Positions 48,672-57,418 of a stretch of DNA of 64,000 nt are shown here, in pieces. Position 1 is the stretch's first letter, and each line of letters begins with the position of its first letter. The notes beneath the pieces were generated by a model. That model was not told the origin of the DNA, ran no database searches, and saw only the letters and a list, made by a program, of their open reading frames with translations. The position numbers and the translations under genes were made by a program. This DNA is from an uncultured Myxococcales bacterium. Its GTDB lineage: Bacteria; Myxococcota; Myxococcia; Myxococcales; Myxococcaceae. The DNA is taken from assembly GCA_937980205.1 (NCBI GenBank), contig CALJKW010000001.1:27276-91275 (forward strand). The letters run 5' to 3'.

Positions 48672-50018
48672 TCACTGCTTGTCGAGCAGGCGCTTGGCGC
48701 TGAGCCACGCGCCGTAGACGCCGGGCACACGCTTCACCTGCTCGAGGAAGCGAACGCCTGCGGAGCCGCGGAGGTGGGCGAGGTCGTGCGCGAGGCGCGC
48801 TTCCCGCTCCAGCAGGGCGCCGTGGTCGTGACGCGCGGCCTCGAGCGCGCGGCGCAGCAGCTCCGCTTCGGCGCGCAGCTCGGCGCGTTCGGCGTCGGTG
48901 CGCTGCAGCTCGGCCTCGAGGCGACCGAGCTCTGCGCTCAACCGCTTCACCTCGGCGTCGAGGCGGTGGGCGGTCTGGGAGCGCAGCATCCGCTCGGCCG
49001 TCGCGACGCCTTCGAGGTCGTGCACCATCGCGCCGAGGCTGGCGTACGCGCCGCGCGTCTGGGCCGACAGGCGCGCGCCGGCCTGCAGCGCGCGCGCGTG
49101 GAGGTCGCTCAGCTCGGGCAGCCGGCTCGCGAGGCTCCACTGCTGCCAGCACGCGTCGGCTGTCGCCTCGAGCTCGAGCGCGCGGCGCCGCTCGAACAGC
49201 TCGGCCTCGAGCTCGTCGGTCGACAGCGCGCGGCGCTCGAGCCGCCCGGAGAAGTTCTTCGTGGCGAGGTCGGGCATGCGATGAGCCTCGAGCCAGCCGT
49301 CGCAGCCGTAGACGTCGTAGATGAGGCAGGGGACGCCGAGCGCGCCGGCGAGCAGCGTCGTGCGACCGATGGTGATGACCGCGTCGAGCTCGAGCAGTTC
49401 CTTCGCGCCGAGGGCGGTCGGGTTCTCCGGCAGCCCATAGTGCACCCACGAGAAGCCGGGCCGCCGGGCGACGATGGCGTCGAGAGACTGCCGAAGCTTC
49501 GGGTCGAGGTGGTTCGAGACGACGGCCAGGCGCTCGAGCTCGCCGGCGCGACGAACGGGCGCGCGCGGGGTCTGCCGCTCGTCGAACCAGTTGCGGAAGA
49601 TGTGGCTCTGCACCTCGCGCCCGAACGGCGTTTCGGCGGCGACGTCGCGGACCTCTTCGGAGACGCACAGCGAGAGGCTGACCCCGCCGAACACCGCCGG
49701 CGGAAGCTCGTAGGAGACCCAGGGCCCCAGGCGCGAGTGAACGACCGGACAGCTCAGCTCGAGGCTGCCCAGGAAGTAGAGGCAGGGCGCGTGGTGGCAG
49801 TGGACGAGGTCCGGCGCGAACGCTTCGATGGCCGCGCGGTCGCTCGCGGTGAAGACGCCGATGCCGAGCTGCGCCAGCGCCGTCGAGATGGAGCCGGGCA
49901 CGAACGTGAAGACCGCGACGGTGTGGCCTGCGTCATGCAGCGCCGTCGCCAGCTCGAAGGTGTAGAGCTCCGAGCCCGCGCGCTCGACCAGGTGGTGGTT
50001 CGCGAGGAGGAGCTTCAC
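48672..50018 (-). CDS. Glycosyltransferase-like protein with C-terminal coiled coil
   Basis: A 448-residue protein starting with GTG. The N-terminus VKLLLANHHLVERAGSELY and DLVHCHHAPCLY is the start of a GT4/GT-B type transferase; the second half of the fold has SWVHYGLPEN and VITIGRTTLLAGALGVP. The usual E-x7-E is not obvious. Residues ~290-430 are a heptad-rich coiled coil (RLSAELGRLEAELQ). The longer open frame upstream has no matching N-terminus and is left out. It probably glycosylates a cell-surface polymer; donor and acceptor are unknown. Confidence 0.65.
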   Translation of the reverse strand: MKLLLANHHLVERAGSELYTFELATALHDAGHTVAVFTFVPGSISTALAQLGIGVFTASDRAAIEAFAPDLVHCHHAPCLYFLGSLELSCPVVHSRLGPWVSYELPPAVFGGVSLSLCVSEEVRDVAAETPFGREVQSHIFRNWFDERQTPRAPVRRAGELERLAVVSNHLDPKLRQSLDAIVARRPGFSWVHYGLPENPTALGAKELLELDAVITIGRTTLLAGALGVPCLIYDVYGCDGWLEAHRMPDLATKNFSGRLERRALSTDELEAELFERRRALELEATADACWQQWSLASRLPELSDLHARALQAGARLSAQTRGAYASLGAMVHDLEGVATAERMLRSQTAHRLDAEVKRLSAELGRLEAELQRTDAERAELRAEAELLRRALEAARHDHGALLEREARLAHDLAHLRGSAGVRFLEQVKRVPGVYGAWLSAKRLLDKQ

Positions 50019-50240
50019 GCGAGCGACGGGGAGCAATGCGCGTGCCGGGTAGGTGTCGTCTGAGGACGCCTCGCACCGTGGCTCGATGCAAGACGGCGGC
50101 GTTGCAGAACGCGGCAGTCGTGGACGTCGCCGCCGGTCGACGCGCTGCTCGAGGCGAACCTGCAAACCGAGTCACGGCGCCGCGACAGCAGGGGCCGGCG
50201 CGGGTGATTCACGGCGCGGCTGCACGTACTGCAGGTCGCC

Positions 50241-50693
50241 ATGAACCGCCTCGTGATCGCCGCGTTGTCTCTGTGCGCCTGTGGACGTGTGCCCGTGGAC
50301 GGGGCCATCGACCGTTCGGTGTCTTGTGCCGTGACAGGCACGACGCTGTTCGATCGCGAGATCGAGATCAGCGTCAGGTCGACGTTCTCCGGGGGGCCTG
50401 GAACGCGCGCCCGACTGAACCTCGATCGGTGCAGCGCGACGTCGGCGACGGTCAGCCCGGCCCAGTTCATTCCCCAGCGCGAGCTGGACTGCACCGGTTG
50501 GAGCGAGAAGAAGACGTGGTGCGTGCAGTCGGGCAGCGAGCCCGGGAGCGGTACCTTCCGCTTCGGCGTGCGGACGGACGGGCGCAGCAGGCTGAGCTGC
50601 GAGGCGGCCCTCTCCATCATCGAGGGCGAAGGCAGCCAGCCCTACGACATCGACGGCGCGCTCGATCTCGGCTGCGACCTGTCGAACCTCTGA
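50241..50693 (+). CDS. Small lipoprotein
   Basis: A 150-residue protein with signal MNRLVIAALSLCAC and a lipobox-like LCAC. The mature domain has six cysteines and beta-type sequence (EIEISVRSTFSGG, FRFGVRTDGRSRL). It ends four bases from the convergent GMC oxidoreductase stop. No family recognised. The 220 bases upstream carry no other gene. Confidence 0.65.
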   Translation: MNRLVIAALSLCACGRVPVDGAIDRSVSCAVTGTTLFDREIEISVRSTFSGGPGTRARLNLDRCSATSATVSPAQFIPQRELDCTGWSEKKTWCVQSGSEPGSGTFRFGVRTDGRSRLSCEAALSIIEGEGSQPYDIDGALDLGCDLSNL

Positions 50694-50697
50694 CGCG

Positions 50698-52299
50698 TCA
50701 GACGCGCGGCAGCGGCCGCTCGATGATGCGCTGAGCTCCGAGGCGCGCCATCGCCATGATGGTGTGCTGCGGGTTCACGCCGAGGTTGGTCGGGAAGACG
50801 CTCGCGTCGACGACGTAGGCGCCGCGCAGGCCGTGCACCTGGAAGTCGGTGCCGACGACGGCGTCGCGCACGTCGGGCCCCATGCGGCAGCTGCCGAACA
50901 GGTGCGAGAGCATCAGCGAGTAGTAGCGCGGGTCGAGCGGCGCCTTGTCGAAGAGCTTGAGGTCGTCGGGGCTCGTCAGCGCCGGGAAGCCGCGGATGTT
51001 CGGCCAGACCTCCTTCGCTCCGGCAGCGAACATCATCTCGGCGAGCTTGCGCATGCCGCGCCGCACGCGCGCCAGGTCGGTCGTCGACGGGGTGAAGAGG
51101 ACGAACTCCTTGCCGAGCACGGTGACGACGCGGCCTTCGGTCTCGGCGCGCTGCACCATCGCCCAGTTGAGCAGGTGCGGGTAGTCGTTGAGCTTGCTGG
51201 TCAGCGTCGGGCCGATGCCCGGCAGGTTCACCGTGAGCAGCTCGGGCGGCAGCGAGAGCGACTCGATCTTGAACCGGTCGCTGTCGACGAAGTGCGTCGA
51301 GTTGAAGCCCTGGGTCGCCCCGAAGCTCATCCCGATGACCTTGTCGAAGCGCGCCGCGAAGCTGGTGCCCGGGTGCGCCTGGAAGTGCTTGCCCAGCGCC
51401 GGCAGCCGCACGCCGCTGCGCTTGAGCACGCCGGGGCTCTGCACGACCGAGGCGGCGACGACGACGCCGCGGCGCGCGTGGACGGTGACGATGGCTCCGG
51501 ACTCGGAGAGGCCTTCGACTCCCACCGCGCGGCCCCACTTCGACAGCACGCGCAGCGCCTTCGTCGACGTGTACAGCCGGGCGCCGTGCTTCAGCGTCTT
51601 CGGCACGTACGTGATGCTCATGCCGAGCTTCTTGCCGTTGCGGCAGCCGGTGATGCAGCTCGCGCTGCCCACGCACCCGCCGTCGTAGCGCTGAATCGGG
51701 TGCGCGTTCATGCCCAGCTTCTTGGTGGCGAGGCCGAAGAGCGAGTTGTGGTTGCCGGCGACGGGGTCGGCGACGGGGCGCACGTTGAGCGACTTCTCGA
51801 GCGCGTCGAAGTGCGTGGCGAGCAGCTGCGGCGTGACGTCGTCGCCGAGGCCGAACGTCTTCTGCCACCGGGCGATGACCGAGTCCGGCGCGCGCAGCGC
51901 GATGGCCGAGTTGATGGCGGTGCCTCCGCCGACGCAGCGGCCCTGGAAGACCGCGTACGTCGCGGCGCCCATGGTGAGCTGGGCGCCGAGGTCGCGGTAC
52001 ATCTGCTTCATCGCGGGCCAGACGTCGGGGCTGAACTCCTTGGTGCGAACCCAGGCGCCCTCTTCGATCATGACGACGCTGTAGCCGGCCTCGGCGAGGG
52101 AGACGGCGGCGGTGGCTCCGGCGGCGCCGGTGCCGATGACGACGTAGTCGGCGGCGTCGACGTGGTCCGACGAGATGCCGCGGCCGTCGATGACCGAGCC
52201 CTCGGGCAAGAGCGACTCGTCGTCGGGGAACAGCTGCGCGCGCGGCGGCACCGGGTGCAGCGGGCTCGAGGGAACGGGGACGATGGCTTCCGTACGCAT
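50698..52299 (-). CDS. GMC-family FAD alcohol oxidoreductase
   Basis: A 533-residue flavoprotein. The dinucleotide fold is IGTGAAGA (56-63) and the GMC signatures are GRCVGGGTAINS and HLFGSCRMG, followed by the active-site segment DASVFPTNLGVNPQHT. It should oxidise a primary alcohol to an aldehyde using FAD and an electron acceptor. It starts six bases after the aldehyde dehydrogenase stop, so the two are an alcohol-to-acid pair. There is no signal peptide. It resembles long-chain alcohol oxidases and cholesterol oxidase-like GMC proteins lacking their N-terminal helical domain, which is perhaps supplied by its partner. Confidence 0.88.
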   Translation of the reverse strand: MRTEAIVPVPSSPLHPVPPRAQLFPDDESLLPEGSVIDGRGISSDHVDAADYVVIGTGAAGATAAVSLAEAGYSVVMIEEGAWVRTKEFSPDVWPAMKQMYRDLGAQLTMGAATYAVFQGRCVGGGTAINSAIALRAPDSVIARWQKTFGLGDDVTPQLLATHFDALEKSLNVRPVADPVAGNHNSLFGLATKKLGMNAHPIQRYDGGCVGSASCITGCRNGKKLGMSITYVPKTLKHGARLYTSTKALRVLSKWGRAVGVEGLSESGAIVTVHARRGVVVAASVVQSPGVLKRSGVRLPALGKHFQAHPGTSFAARFDKVIGMSFGATQGFNSTHFVDSDRFKIESLSLPPELLTVNLPGIGPTLTSKLNDYPHLLNWAMVQRAETEGRVVTVLGKEFVLFTPSTTDLARVRRGMRKLAEMMFAAGAKEVWPNIRGFPALTSPDDLKLFDKAPLDPRYYSLMLSHLFGSCRMGPDVRDAVVGTDFQVHGLRGAYVVDASVFPTNLGVNPQHTIMAMARLGAQRIIERPLPRV

Positions 52300-52305
52300 G
52301 GCTCT

Positions 52306-54378
52306 TCAGCTCCTCAGCTCGGTGCGGGGCGACGCCACGTTCGGAGTCACGTTCATCTCGCGCTGGTAGCGCGAGGTCGTGGCGTGCGTCAGGGCCCCCG
52401 TCGTCTTCATGAGCAGCGTCATCTGCCGTGCGAGGTAGACGTCGCTGTTCCACAGCTTCTCGAGCACCTTGAGGCGCTCGTCGTTCGGCAGCTGGTCGAG
52501 CGTCTTGAAGTGGCCTCCGGCGAGGAGCGGCGCGGCGAGGCCGACGACGGCGAGCGAGGCGCGCATGCCGAGCTGCCCCATCCACGGGAGGCTCGAGTAG
52601 GCCTCGTCGAGGTAGGCGTCGGCGGCCTCGGCGGGCACCGGGTCGATGCGGTTCTTGTCGTCGGTCTTGCCGGTGAAGATGGTCTCCATCGCGGCGACGC
52701 CCCACGAGCGCTCTTTCTTCGACAGCGGCGGAGCGACGAGCGCGGCGAGGTTCTGCACTTTGGCGACGGCCTTCGAGAGGCGGCCGCGGAGGCTGGTGGC
52801 GACACGTCCGCCGGCCGACTCGAGGCGGGCGCCGTTCTTCACGAACTGCAGCACCGCGCGCTGGCGCTGGGCGAGCAGCACGGGGACCTTCGCGGCGGCG
52901 AGCACGTTGCCCAGCTGCGCCTCGGAGAGGCGGTGGCCGAGCTCCTCGAGCACCGAGTCCATCGGGAACCACCAGGCGTCGGCGCCCGAGTTCTTGTCGA
53001 CGACGACGGTGCGCGGGCGCGTGTAGTGGTTGAGGGCGAAGACGCTGTTCGCGACGCCGGTGCCGGTGTTCTTCACGCCCGTCCACGGAGCCGCCGGCAT
53101 CGCGCCGGTGAAGCCGTGGTTGTTCACGAACGCGGTGCCGACCTGCAGGCGCTTCGCGACCTCGGTGGCGCGCGCGAGGTCGCGGCTCCACACGGAGGCG
53201 TTGAGGCCGTAGTCGCAGTCGTTCGCGGCGAGCACGGCCTGGTTCGCGGTCGCGACGCGCTGCACGGCGATGACGGGGCCGAACGTCGGCTCGCGCATCA
53301 CCTTCATGTCGCGCGTGCACTTGTCGAGCACGGTGGGCTGGAACCAGAAGCCGTCGCCGGTGCGCTTGCCGCCGCAGAGCGCGACGGCGCCCTGCGAGAG
53401 GGCCTCGTTCACCTGCTGCTCGACGACCTCGAGCTGCCGCGCGTTGGCGAGGGGGCCGACGTCGCTGGTGCGGGCCTCGCCGGTGATGCGCAGGCGCGAG
53501 ACGGCGGTGGCGAGCGCGTCGATGAAGCGGTCGGCGATGGCGTCTTCGACGAAGACGCGCTCGATGGCGCCGCACGACTGGCCGGCGTTGGCGAGCGCCC
53601 AGTACATGACGCCGGCGACGGTGCGCTCGAAGTCGCAGTCGGCGAGCACGATGGCCGCGTCCTTGCCGCCGAGCTCGAGGCTGACGGGGATGAGGAGCTC
53701 TCCGCAGAGCTTCGCGACCTCGCGGCCGCTCGCGGTCGAGCCGGTGAACGTCACGGCATCGACGCCGCTGCGCACGAGCTGGGTGCCGACGTCGCGGCCG
53801 CCCTGCACCACGGTGAGCACGTTCTTCGGCAGCACCTCGCCGAGCACCTTCGTGAACCACTCGCCCATGCGGGGGCTGAGCTCGCTCGGCTTCAAGACGA
53901 CGGCGTTGCCGCAGAGCAGCGCGGCGAACACGGGCTTGAAGAAGTTCGCGAGCGGGAAGTTCCAGGGGGCGATGACGGCGACGACTCCGCGGGGGAGGAG
54001 GTCGATGGTGCCGCTCTTGCCGGGGAAGGCGACCGGCGACATCGCCAGCTTGCGCTGGCGGAGGTGCGGGCGCGCGACCTTGATCCAGTCCTGCACGAAC
54101 TGCAGCGCGCCGAGCGCCTCGCCCATGAGGACGTCGCCGGGCGTCTTGCCGGTCTCGTCGTGGAGCAGCTCGAGCACTTCCTGGCGGCGGGCGAGGATGC
54201 CCTTGCTGGCGGCGAGGAGCAGCCTGGCGCGCTTGTCGAAGCCGAGGGCCTCCCACTCGCCCTGGGCGGCGCGGGCCTTCGCGATGATCTTCTGGAGCTG
54301 CTCGGGCGTCGTGACCGGAACGGGCACGAGCGGGTGGAGATCGACAGGGCACTGGTTGCGCAGGAGACCGGGCGTCAT
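52306..54378 (-). CDS. Aldehyde dehydrogenase with C-terminal helical extension
   Basis: A 690-residue protein, about 200 longer than a normal ALDH. Residues ~1-475 are a full NAD(P)-dependent ALDH with IAPWNFPLANF, LELGGKDA (Glu) and NAGQSCGAIERV (catalytic Cys about 268). The remaining ~215 residues include WMGQLGMRASLAVVGL and LPNDERLKVLEKLWNSDVY, similar to the gluconate-2-dehydrogenase-subunit-3-like helical part that precedes the GMC domain of long-chain alcohol oxidases. The GMC gene follows directly. An ALDH-GMC complex that carries an alcohol through aldehyde to acid is likely. Confidence 0.85.
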   Translation of the reverse strand: MTPGLLRNQCPVDLHPLVPVPVTTPEQLQKIIAKARAAQGEWEALGFDKRARLLLAASKGILARRQEVLELLHDETGKTPGDVLMGEALGALQFVQDWIKVARPHLRQRKLAMSPVAFPGKSGTIDLLPRGVVAVIAPWNFPLANFFKPVFAALLCGNAVVLKPSELSPRMGEWFTKVLGEVLPKNVLTVVQGGRDVGTQLVRSGVDAVTFTGSTASGREVAKLCGELLIPVSLELGGKDAAIVLADCDFERTVAGVMYWALANAGQSCGAIERVFVEDAIADRFIDALATAVSRLRITGEARTSDVGPLANARQLEVVEQQVNEALSQGAVALCGGKRTGDGFWFQPTVLDKCTRDMKVMREPTFGPVIAVQRVATANQAVLAANDCDYGLNASVWSRDLARATEVAKRLQVGTAFVNNHGFTGAMPAAPWTGVKNTGTGVANSVFALNHYTRPRTVVVDKNSGADAWWFPMDSVLEELGHRLSEAQLGNVLAAAKVPVLLAQRQRAVLQFVKNGARLESAGGRVATSLRGRLSKAVAKVQNLAALVAPPLSKKERSWGVAAMETIFTGKTDDKNRIDPVPAEAADAYLDEAYSSLPWMGQLGMRASLAVVGLAAPLLAGGHFKTLDQLPNDERLKVLEKLWNSDVYLARQMTLLMKTTGALTHATTSRYQREMNVTPNVASPRTELRS

Positions 54379-54452
54379 GCGAGGGTTCGCTTACACCAGC
54401 GCGGACGCGTGGCAAAGGCGCCGGCCCAGAGGGGCGCGTAGCCGATTTCGCA

Positions 54453-54464
54453 CTCTGCGCAGAG
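54453..54464. promoter_or_regulatory. 12-bp palindrome in the ALDH/lipoprotein divergent gap
   Basis: CTCTGCGCAGAG is a perfect palindrome lying 75 bases before the ALDH start and 162 before the lipoprotein start. It could be an operator for the ALDH-GMC operon. The rest of this 247-base gap shows nothing else I can support. Confidence 0.3.
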
Positions 54465-54625
54465 GCTCGCGCTGGGGCTTGGGGCCGACCGCGTGCGTCT
54501 CAGACCGTGGTCCGGATGTAGGTCAGCGCCGCCACACCCGCCGTGTGTCACGCGCGACTTCGTTCGAGGCGAGCGCGTGGCCACCGCGTTGCACTCGACG
54601 GGTTGGTACCGAAGTGAGGTGCCAC

Positions 54626-54979
54626 ATGAAGAGAGCGTTGTGCGCCGCCCTGGCTGCCGCTGCCACGGGCTGTGCGTCGATTCAGATTTCGCCCGAGCGG
54701 CTCGAACAGTCGCAGTCCACGATTCGCAGCGCGGAGGAGCTGGGAGCGGCAGACGTCCCGCAGGCGAAGCTTCACCTGCAGTACGCGAAGGACCTGGAGC
54801 GCTCGGCGCGCCGCCTCGCGGCCAACGGAGACCCGCGCGCGCATACGGTGCTGGGCTGCGCGCAAGCGGACGCGGAGCTGGCGGTCGCGCTGGCCCGTGA
54901 AGCACAGGTGCGGCAGCAGTCGCAGAACGCGGCGTATCGCTTGGATTCGTTGCAGCGGTTCGAAGGAGGCACGCCATGA
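54626..54979 (+). CDS. DUF4398-like lipoprotein
   Basis: A 117-residue lipoprotein with lipobox AATGCAS and a helical body: RLEQSQSTIRSAEELGAADVPQAKLHLQYAKD, the pattern of DUF4398 proteins that often accompany OmpA-type lipoproteins. The ATG has a GAGGTG site six bases upstream; the longer open frame before it is discarded. Its stop overlaps the start of the OmpA-like gene (ATGA), so the two are co-translated and probably work together at the peptidoglycan/outer membrane. Confidence 0.8.
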   Translation: MKRALCAALAAAATGCASIQISPERLEQSQSTIRSAEELGAADVPQAKLHLQYAKDLERSARRLAANGDPRAHTVLGCAQADAELAVALAREAQVRQQSQNAAYRLDSLQRFEGGTP

Positions 54980-55872
54980 GAACGTTCGTCGCAGCTCTGG
55001 CCCTCGTCGCCGCGGCGGCGTGCAGTCATGCTCCATCACAGCAGCTGATCGACGCGCTCAGCGCGTATGACGCCGCGATGCAGGGGCCCGCGGGCAAGCA
55101 AGCCCCCGCCGACCTCTACGAAGCTCGCAAGGTGCTCGACCGAGCGAGCGCCGAGTACGCAGAGAACGGAAACACGCCCGAGTCCCGCGACTGGGCGTAC
55201 ATGGCGCAGCGAAGGGTCGAGCTCGCCAACACGAAGGCGCGCATCCTCCAGGAGCGTCAGACGCTGGTCGCACTCGACCAGCAGGTCGCGCAGCTGAAGG
55301 ACTGGCGGATCACGACGACGCGCCGCGACCTCGAGCAGACGCGCCGGCAGCTCGAGGAGCAGCAGCGGGCAACGGAGGCCGCGGCGCAGCAGCTCGCCGA
55401 GCGGCAGCGCCTGCTCGAGCTCGAGCGCGAGGCGCGCACGGCTGCCGAGGACAAGCTCGGCAAGGCGATGAAGGACCTCGAGACGATCGCGGCGGTGAAG
55501 GAAGAGCAGCGCGGCACGGTCATCACGCTGTCGGGCAGCGTGCTGTTCGCTCCGGGGCAGTCGGTGTTGCTGTCGACGGCGCAGACGCGGCTCGACGAGG
55601 TCGCCGACGCGCTGAAGGAGGGCGCGGATGGGCAGCGCATCACCGTCGAGGGCCACACCGACAGCGTCGGCGCCGCGGTCTACAACGAGCAGCTGTCGAT
55701 GATGCGCGCGACGGCGGTGCGCGACTACCTCGTGTCGCGCGGAGTGCCGGCGACGAACATCTCTGCGCGCGGTTGGGGCGAGACGCGGCCGGTGACGGAC
55801 AACTCGACGGCGGAGGGCCGCGCGAACAACCGGCGCGTGGAGATCGTCATCGCGCCGACGCCGGTGAGCTGA
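54976..55872 (+). CDS. OmpA-family lipoprotein with DUF4398-like N-terminus
   Basis: A 298-residue protein with lipobox AAACSH, a DUF4398-like helical segment, a coiled coil of ~90 residues (RRDLEQTRRQLEEQQ) and a C-terminal OmpA domain. The latter has VLFAPGQSVL, VEGHTDSVGAAVYN and NRRVEIVI, the peptidoglycan-binding signature. It should tether the outer membrane to the cell wall. It overlaps the preceding lipoprotein gene, and its last 26 bases overlap the convergent hemolysin-III-like gene. Confidence 0.9.
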   Translation: MRTFVAALALVAAAACSHAPSQQLIDALSAYDAAMQGPAGKQAPADLYEARKVLDRASAEYAENGNTPESRDWAYMAQRRVELANTKARILQERQTLVALDQQVAQLKDWRITTTRRDLEQTRRQLEEQQRATEAAAQQLAERQRLLELEREARTAAEDKLGKAMKDLETIAAVKEEQRGTVITLSGSVLFAPGQSVLLSTAQTRLDEVADALKEGADGQRITVEGHTDSVGAAVYNEQLSMMRATAVRDYLVSRGVPATNISARGWGETRPVTDNSTAEGRANNRRVEIVIAPTPVS

Positions 55873-56473
55873 GGCTGAGCAGCACGGCGTACTGGCAGAG
55901 CGCTCCGCCGATGACGAGGAGGTGGAACACCTCGTGGAAGCCGAAGACGCGCGGCGACGGGTCGGGCCAGCGGCGCGCCCAGACGGCGGCGCCACCGATG
56001 TAGAGCACCGCGGCGCCGGCGTGGGCGAGCACGCCGGGCCAGCCGATCACCGACGGCAGCCTGACCAGCAGCGGGGTGGTGCACAGGCCCATCACGACGT
56101 ACAGCAGCGCGCGCAGCGTGCGCGGCATGCCGAGCCAGGCGATGGACAGCAGCGCGCCGATCGCGGCGAACGACCACATCGCCCACAGCCCGACGGTGTC
56201 GTGCGCCTCGAGCAGGGCGTACGGCGTGTAGGTCGCGGCGATGGCGAGGAAGATGGCGCAGTGGTCGACGCGCCGGAGCACCTGGTGGCCGGCGTCGCTC
56301 CAGTTCGGCAGGTGCAGCAGCGCGCTCGCGCCGAACATCGCCGCCATCGCGGCGGCGTAGAGGCGCGCGCCCGCGAGCGGAGAGGACCAGAGCGCGGCTG
56401 TGCCGACGCAGGCGAGTACGAACGCGACGCCGTGTGAGACGCCGCGCAGCTTCGGCTTCCAGGCGGGCCTCAT
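55847..56473 (-). CDS. Hemolysin III family (PAQR-like) membrane protein
   Basis: A 208-residue integral membrane protein with about seven helices. Family motifs are GASALLHLPNW (the S-x3-H position), RVDHCAIFLAIAATYTPYAL and a closing HEVFHLLVIGGALCQY, whose His residues would bind zinc. The ATG at 56473 is preferred over an upstream one because it puts the first helix after a short basic tail. In other bacteria members have been linked to membrane energetics or fatty-acid homeostasis; the haemolysin name is historical. Confidence 0.85.
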   Translation of the reverse strand: MRPAWKPKLRGVSHGVAFVLACVGTAALWSSPLAGARLYAAAMAAMFGASALLHLPNWSDAGHQVLRRVDHCAIFLAIAATYTPYALLEAHDTVGLWAMWSFAAIGALLSIAWLGMPRTLRALLYVVMGLCTTPLLVRLPSVIGWPGVLAHAGAAVLYIGGAAVWARRWPDPSPRVFGFHEVFHLLVIGGALCQYAVLLSLSSPASAR

Positions 56474-56575
56474 CGGTGCATTGCCGGCTACTACGAACTG
56501 TTGCCTCAAAGTGCGGCTTCGATGCCTGTTTCGTCAAGGTCGCTTCAGTGGCGGGCGCGCCGGGCGAGGCGCGCG

Positions 56576-56604
56576 TTAGCGTGACACGTCACCATCGCTA
56601 TACT
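56576..56604 (+). promoter_or_regulatory. Sigma70-like promoter of the nucleotidyltransferase pair
   Basis: TTAGCG (56576-56581) and TATACT (56599-56604) are separated by 17 bases. The expected transcription start falls at or beside the GTG start at 56611, and no ribosome binding site is present, so the message would be leaderless. Confidence 0.45.
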
Positions 56605-56610
56605 CATGGG

Positions 56611-56874
56611 GTGGACGTTCGGACGTGGATTGCGCGGATGCGGGAGTCTCACGATCGGGCCGACCGCGAGGAGGCCGAGCGACTCGCCGCAATGACGCCA
56701 AATCAGCGCGCCGAGCTTTTACAGCAGCTGTCGAAGGCGGAGTTGCGAGTGGTTCTGGCTCTGCCCGAGCCGCAGCGGCGCGAGGTTCTCCACCTGCGTT
56801 CCCCTTTGCCGGAGAGCACGGTTCGCGCCTTGGCGCGCCTGCGTGCTGAGCATGCTCGACGCGGACATCACTGA
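56611..56874 (+). CDS. Small basic helical protein upstream of a nucleotidyltransferase
   Basis: An 87-residue protein rich in Arg, Glu, Ala and Leu (RMRESHDRADREEAERLAAM), ending in RRGHH. The frame is open upstream, but the GTG at 56611 fits the promoter. It overlaps the nucleotidyltransferase gene by 23 bases and is presumably its partner. By analogy with nucleotidyltransferase toxin-antitoxin pairs it could be the antitoxin or DNA-binding member, although no HTH motif is obvious. Not recognised as a known family. Confidence 0.6.
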   Translation: MDVRTWIARMRESHDRADREEAERLAAMTPNQRAELLQQLSKAELRVVLALPEPQRREVLHLRSPLPESTVRALARLRAEHARRGHH

Positions 56875-57418
56875 GAGCGCGAAACGGGTAGCTCGCGCTC
56901 TCGAAGCGGCCAACGTTCCGTACGCAATTGGCGGTGCGATTGCGCTCACGATGCACGGCTTCGTGCGCGCGACCCGCGATGTCGACGTGAATGCGTTCTG
57001 CGTGCCGACCGATGTGCCAGGCGTCATTGATGCGCTGGTGAAGGCCGGCCTCCAGCTGGAACCGGAACGGGCACTGGCGGAGGCGAGCAGCGAAGGCTGG
57101 TTCACTGCGTGGGACGGTCCGATTCGCGTCGATGTCTTCGTCCCGAGCATCGCCTTCTCTTGGGAAGCACGCGACACCCGTGTCGAGCTCGAGTTCCTCG
57201 GTCACCGCACCTGGTTCTTGTCGGCGGAGGCGCTGTGCGTTTTCAAGCTGCTCTTCTTCCGCAACAAGGACCTCGCCGATCTCGAGCAGCTGGTGATGGG
57301 GTCGAGGACACTCGATCGAGCTGCGGTGCGCGCGAAGATCGTCGCGCTCATGGGCGAGGACGACGAGCGGGTTCGCTCCTGGGACGAGATCGTGGCGCGC
57401 TACGGCGCAAGCGCCTGA
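56852..57418 (+). CDS. Nucleotidyltransferase-fold protein
   Basis: A 188-residue protein with the minimal nucleotidyltransferase pattern: AIGGAIALTMHG, then RATRDVDV (the D-x-D pair), and a third acidic residue in IRVDVFVP. Such proteins (AbiEii/MNT type) often act as toxins with a small partner gene, or in nucleotide-related housekeeping. A GTG three codons upstream of the ATG is a possible alternative start. It overlaps the preceding small gene, so the two form an operon. The C-terminal part is helical (LEQLVMGSRTLDRAAV). Confidence 0.75.
   Translation: MLDADITESAKRVARALEAANVPYAIGGAIALTMHGFVRATRDVDVNAFCVPTDVPGVIDALVKAGLQLEPERALAEASSEGWFTAWDGPIRVDVFVPSIAFSWEARDTRVELEFLGHRTWFLSAEALCVFKLLFFRNKDLADLEQLVMGSRTLDRAAVRAKIVALMGEDDERVRSWDEIVARYGASA

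Noticed and set aside
50764..54441. 1225-codon plus-strand frame opposite the GMC and ALDH genes
   Set aside because: Low-complexity Arg/Val/Leu/Gly sequence with no motif; the minus strand encodes two full enzymes.
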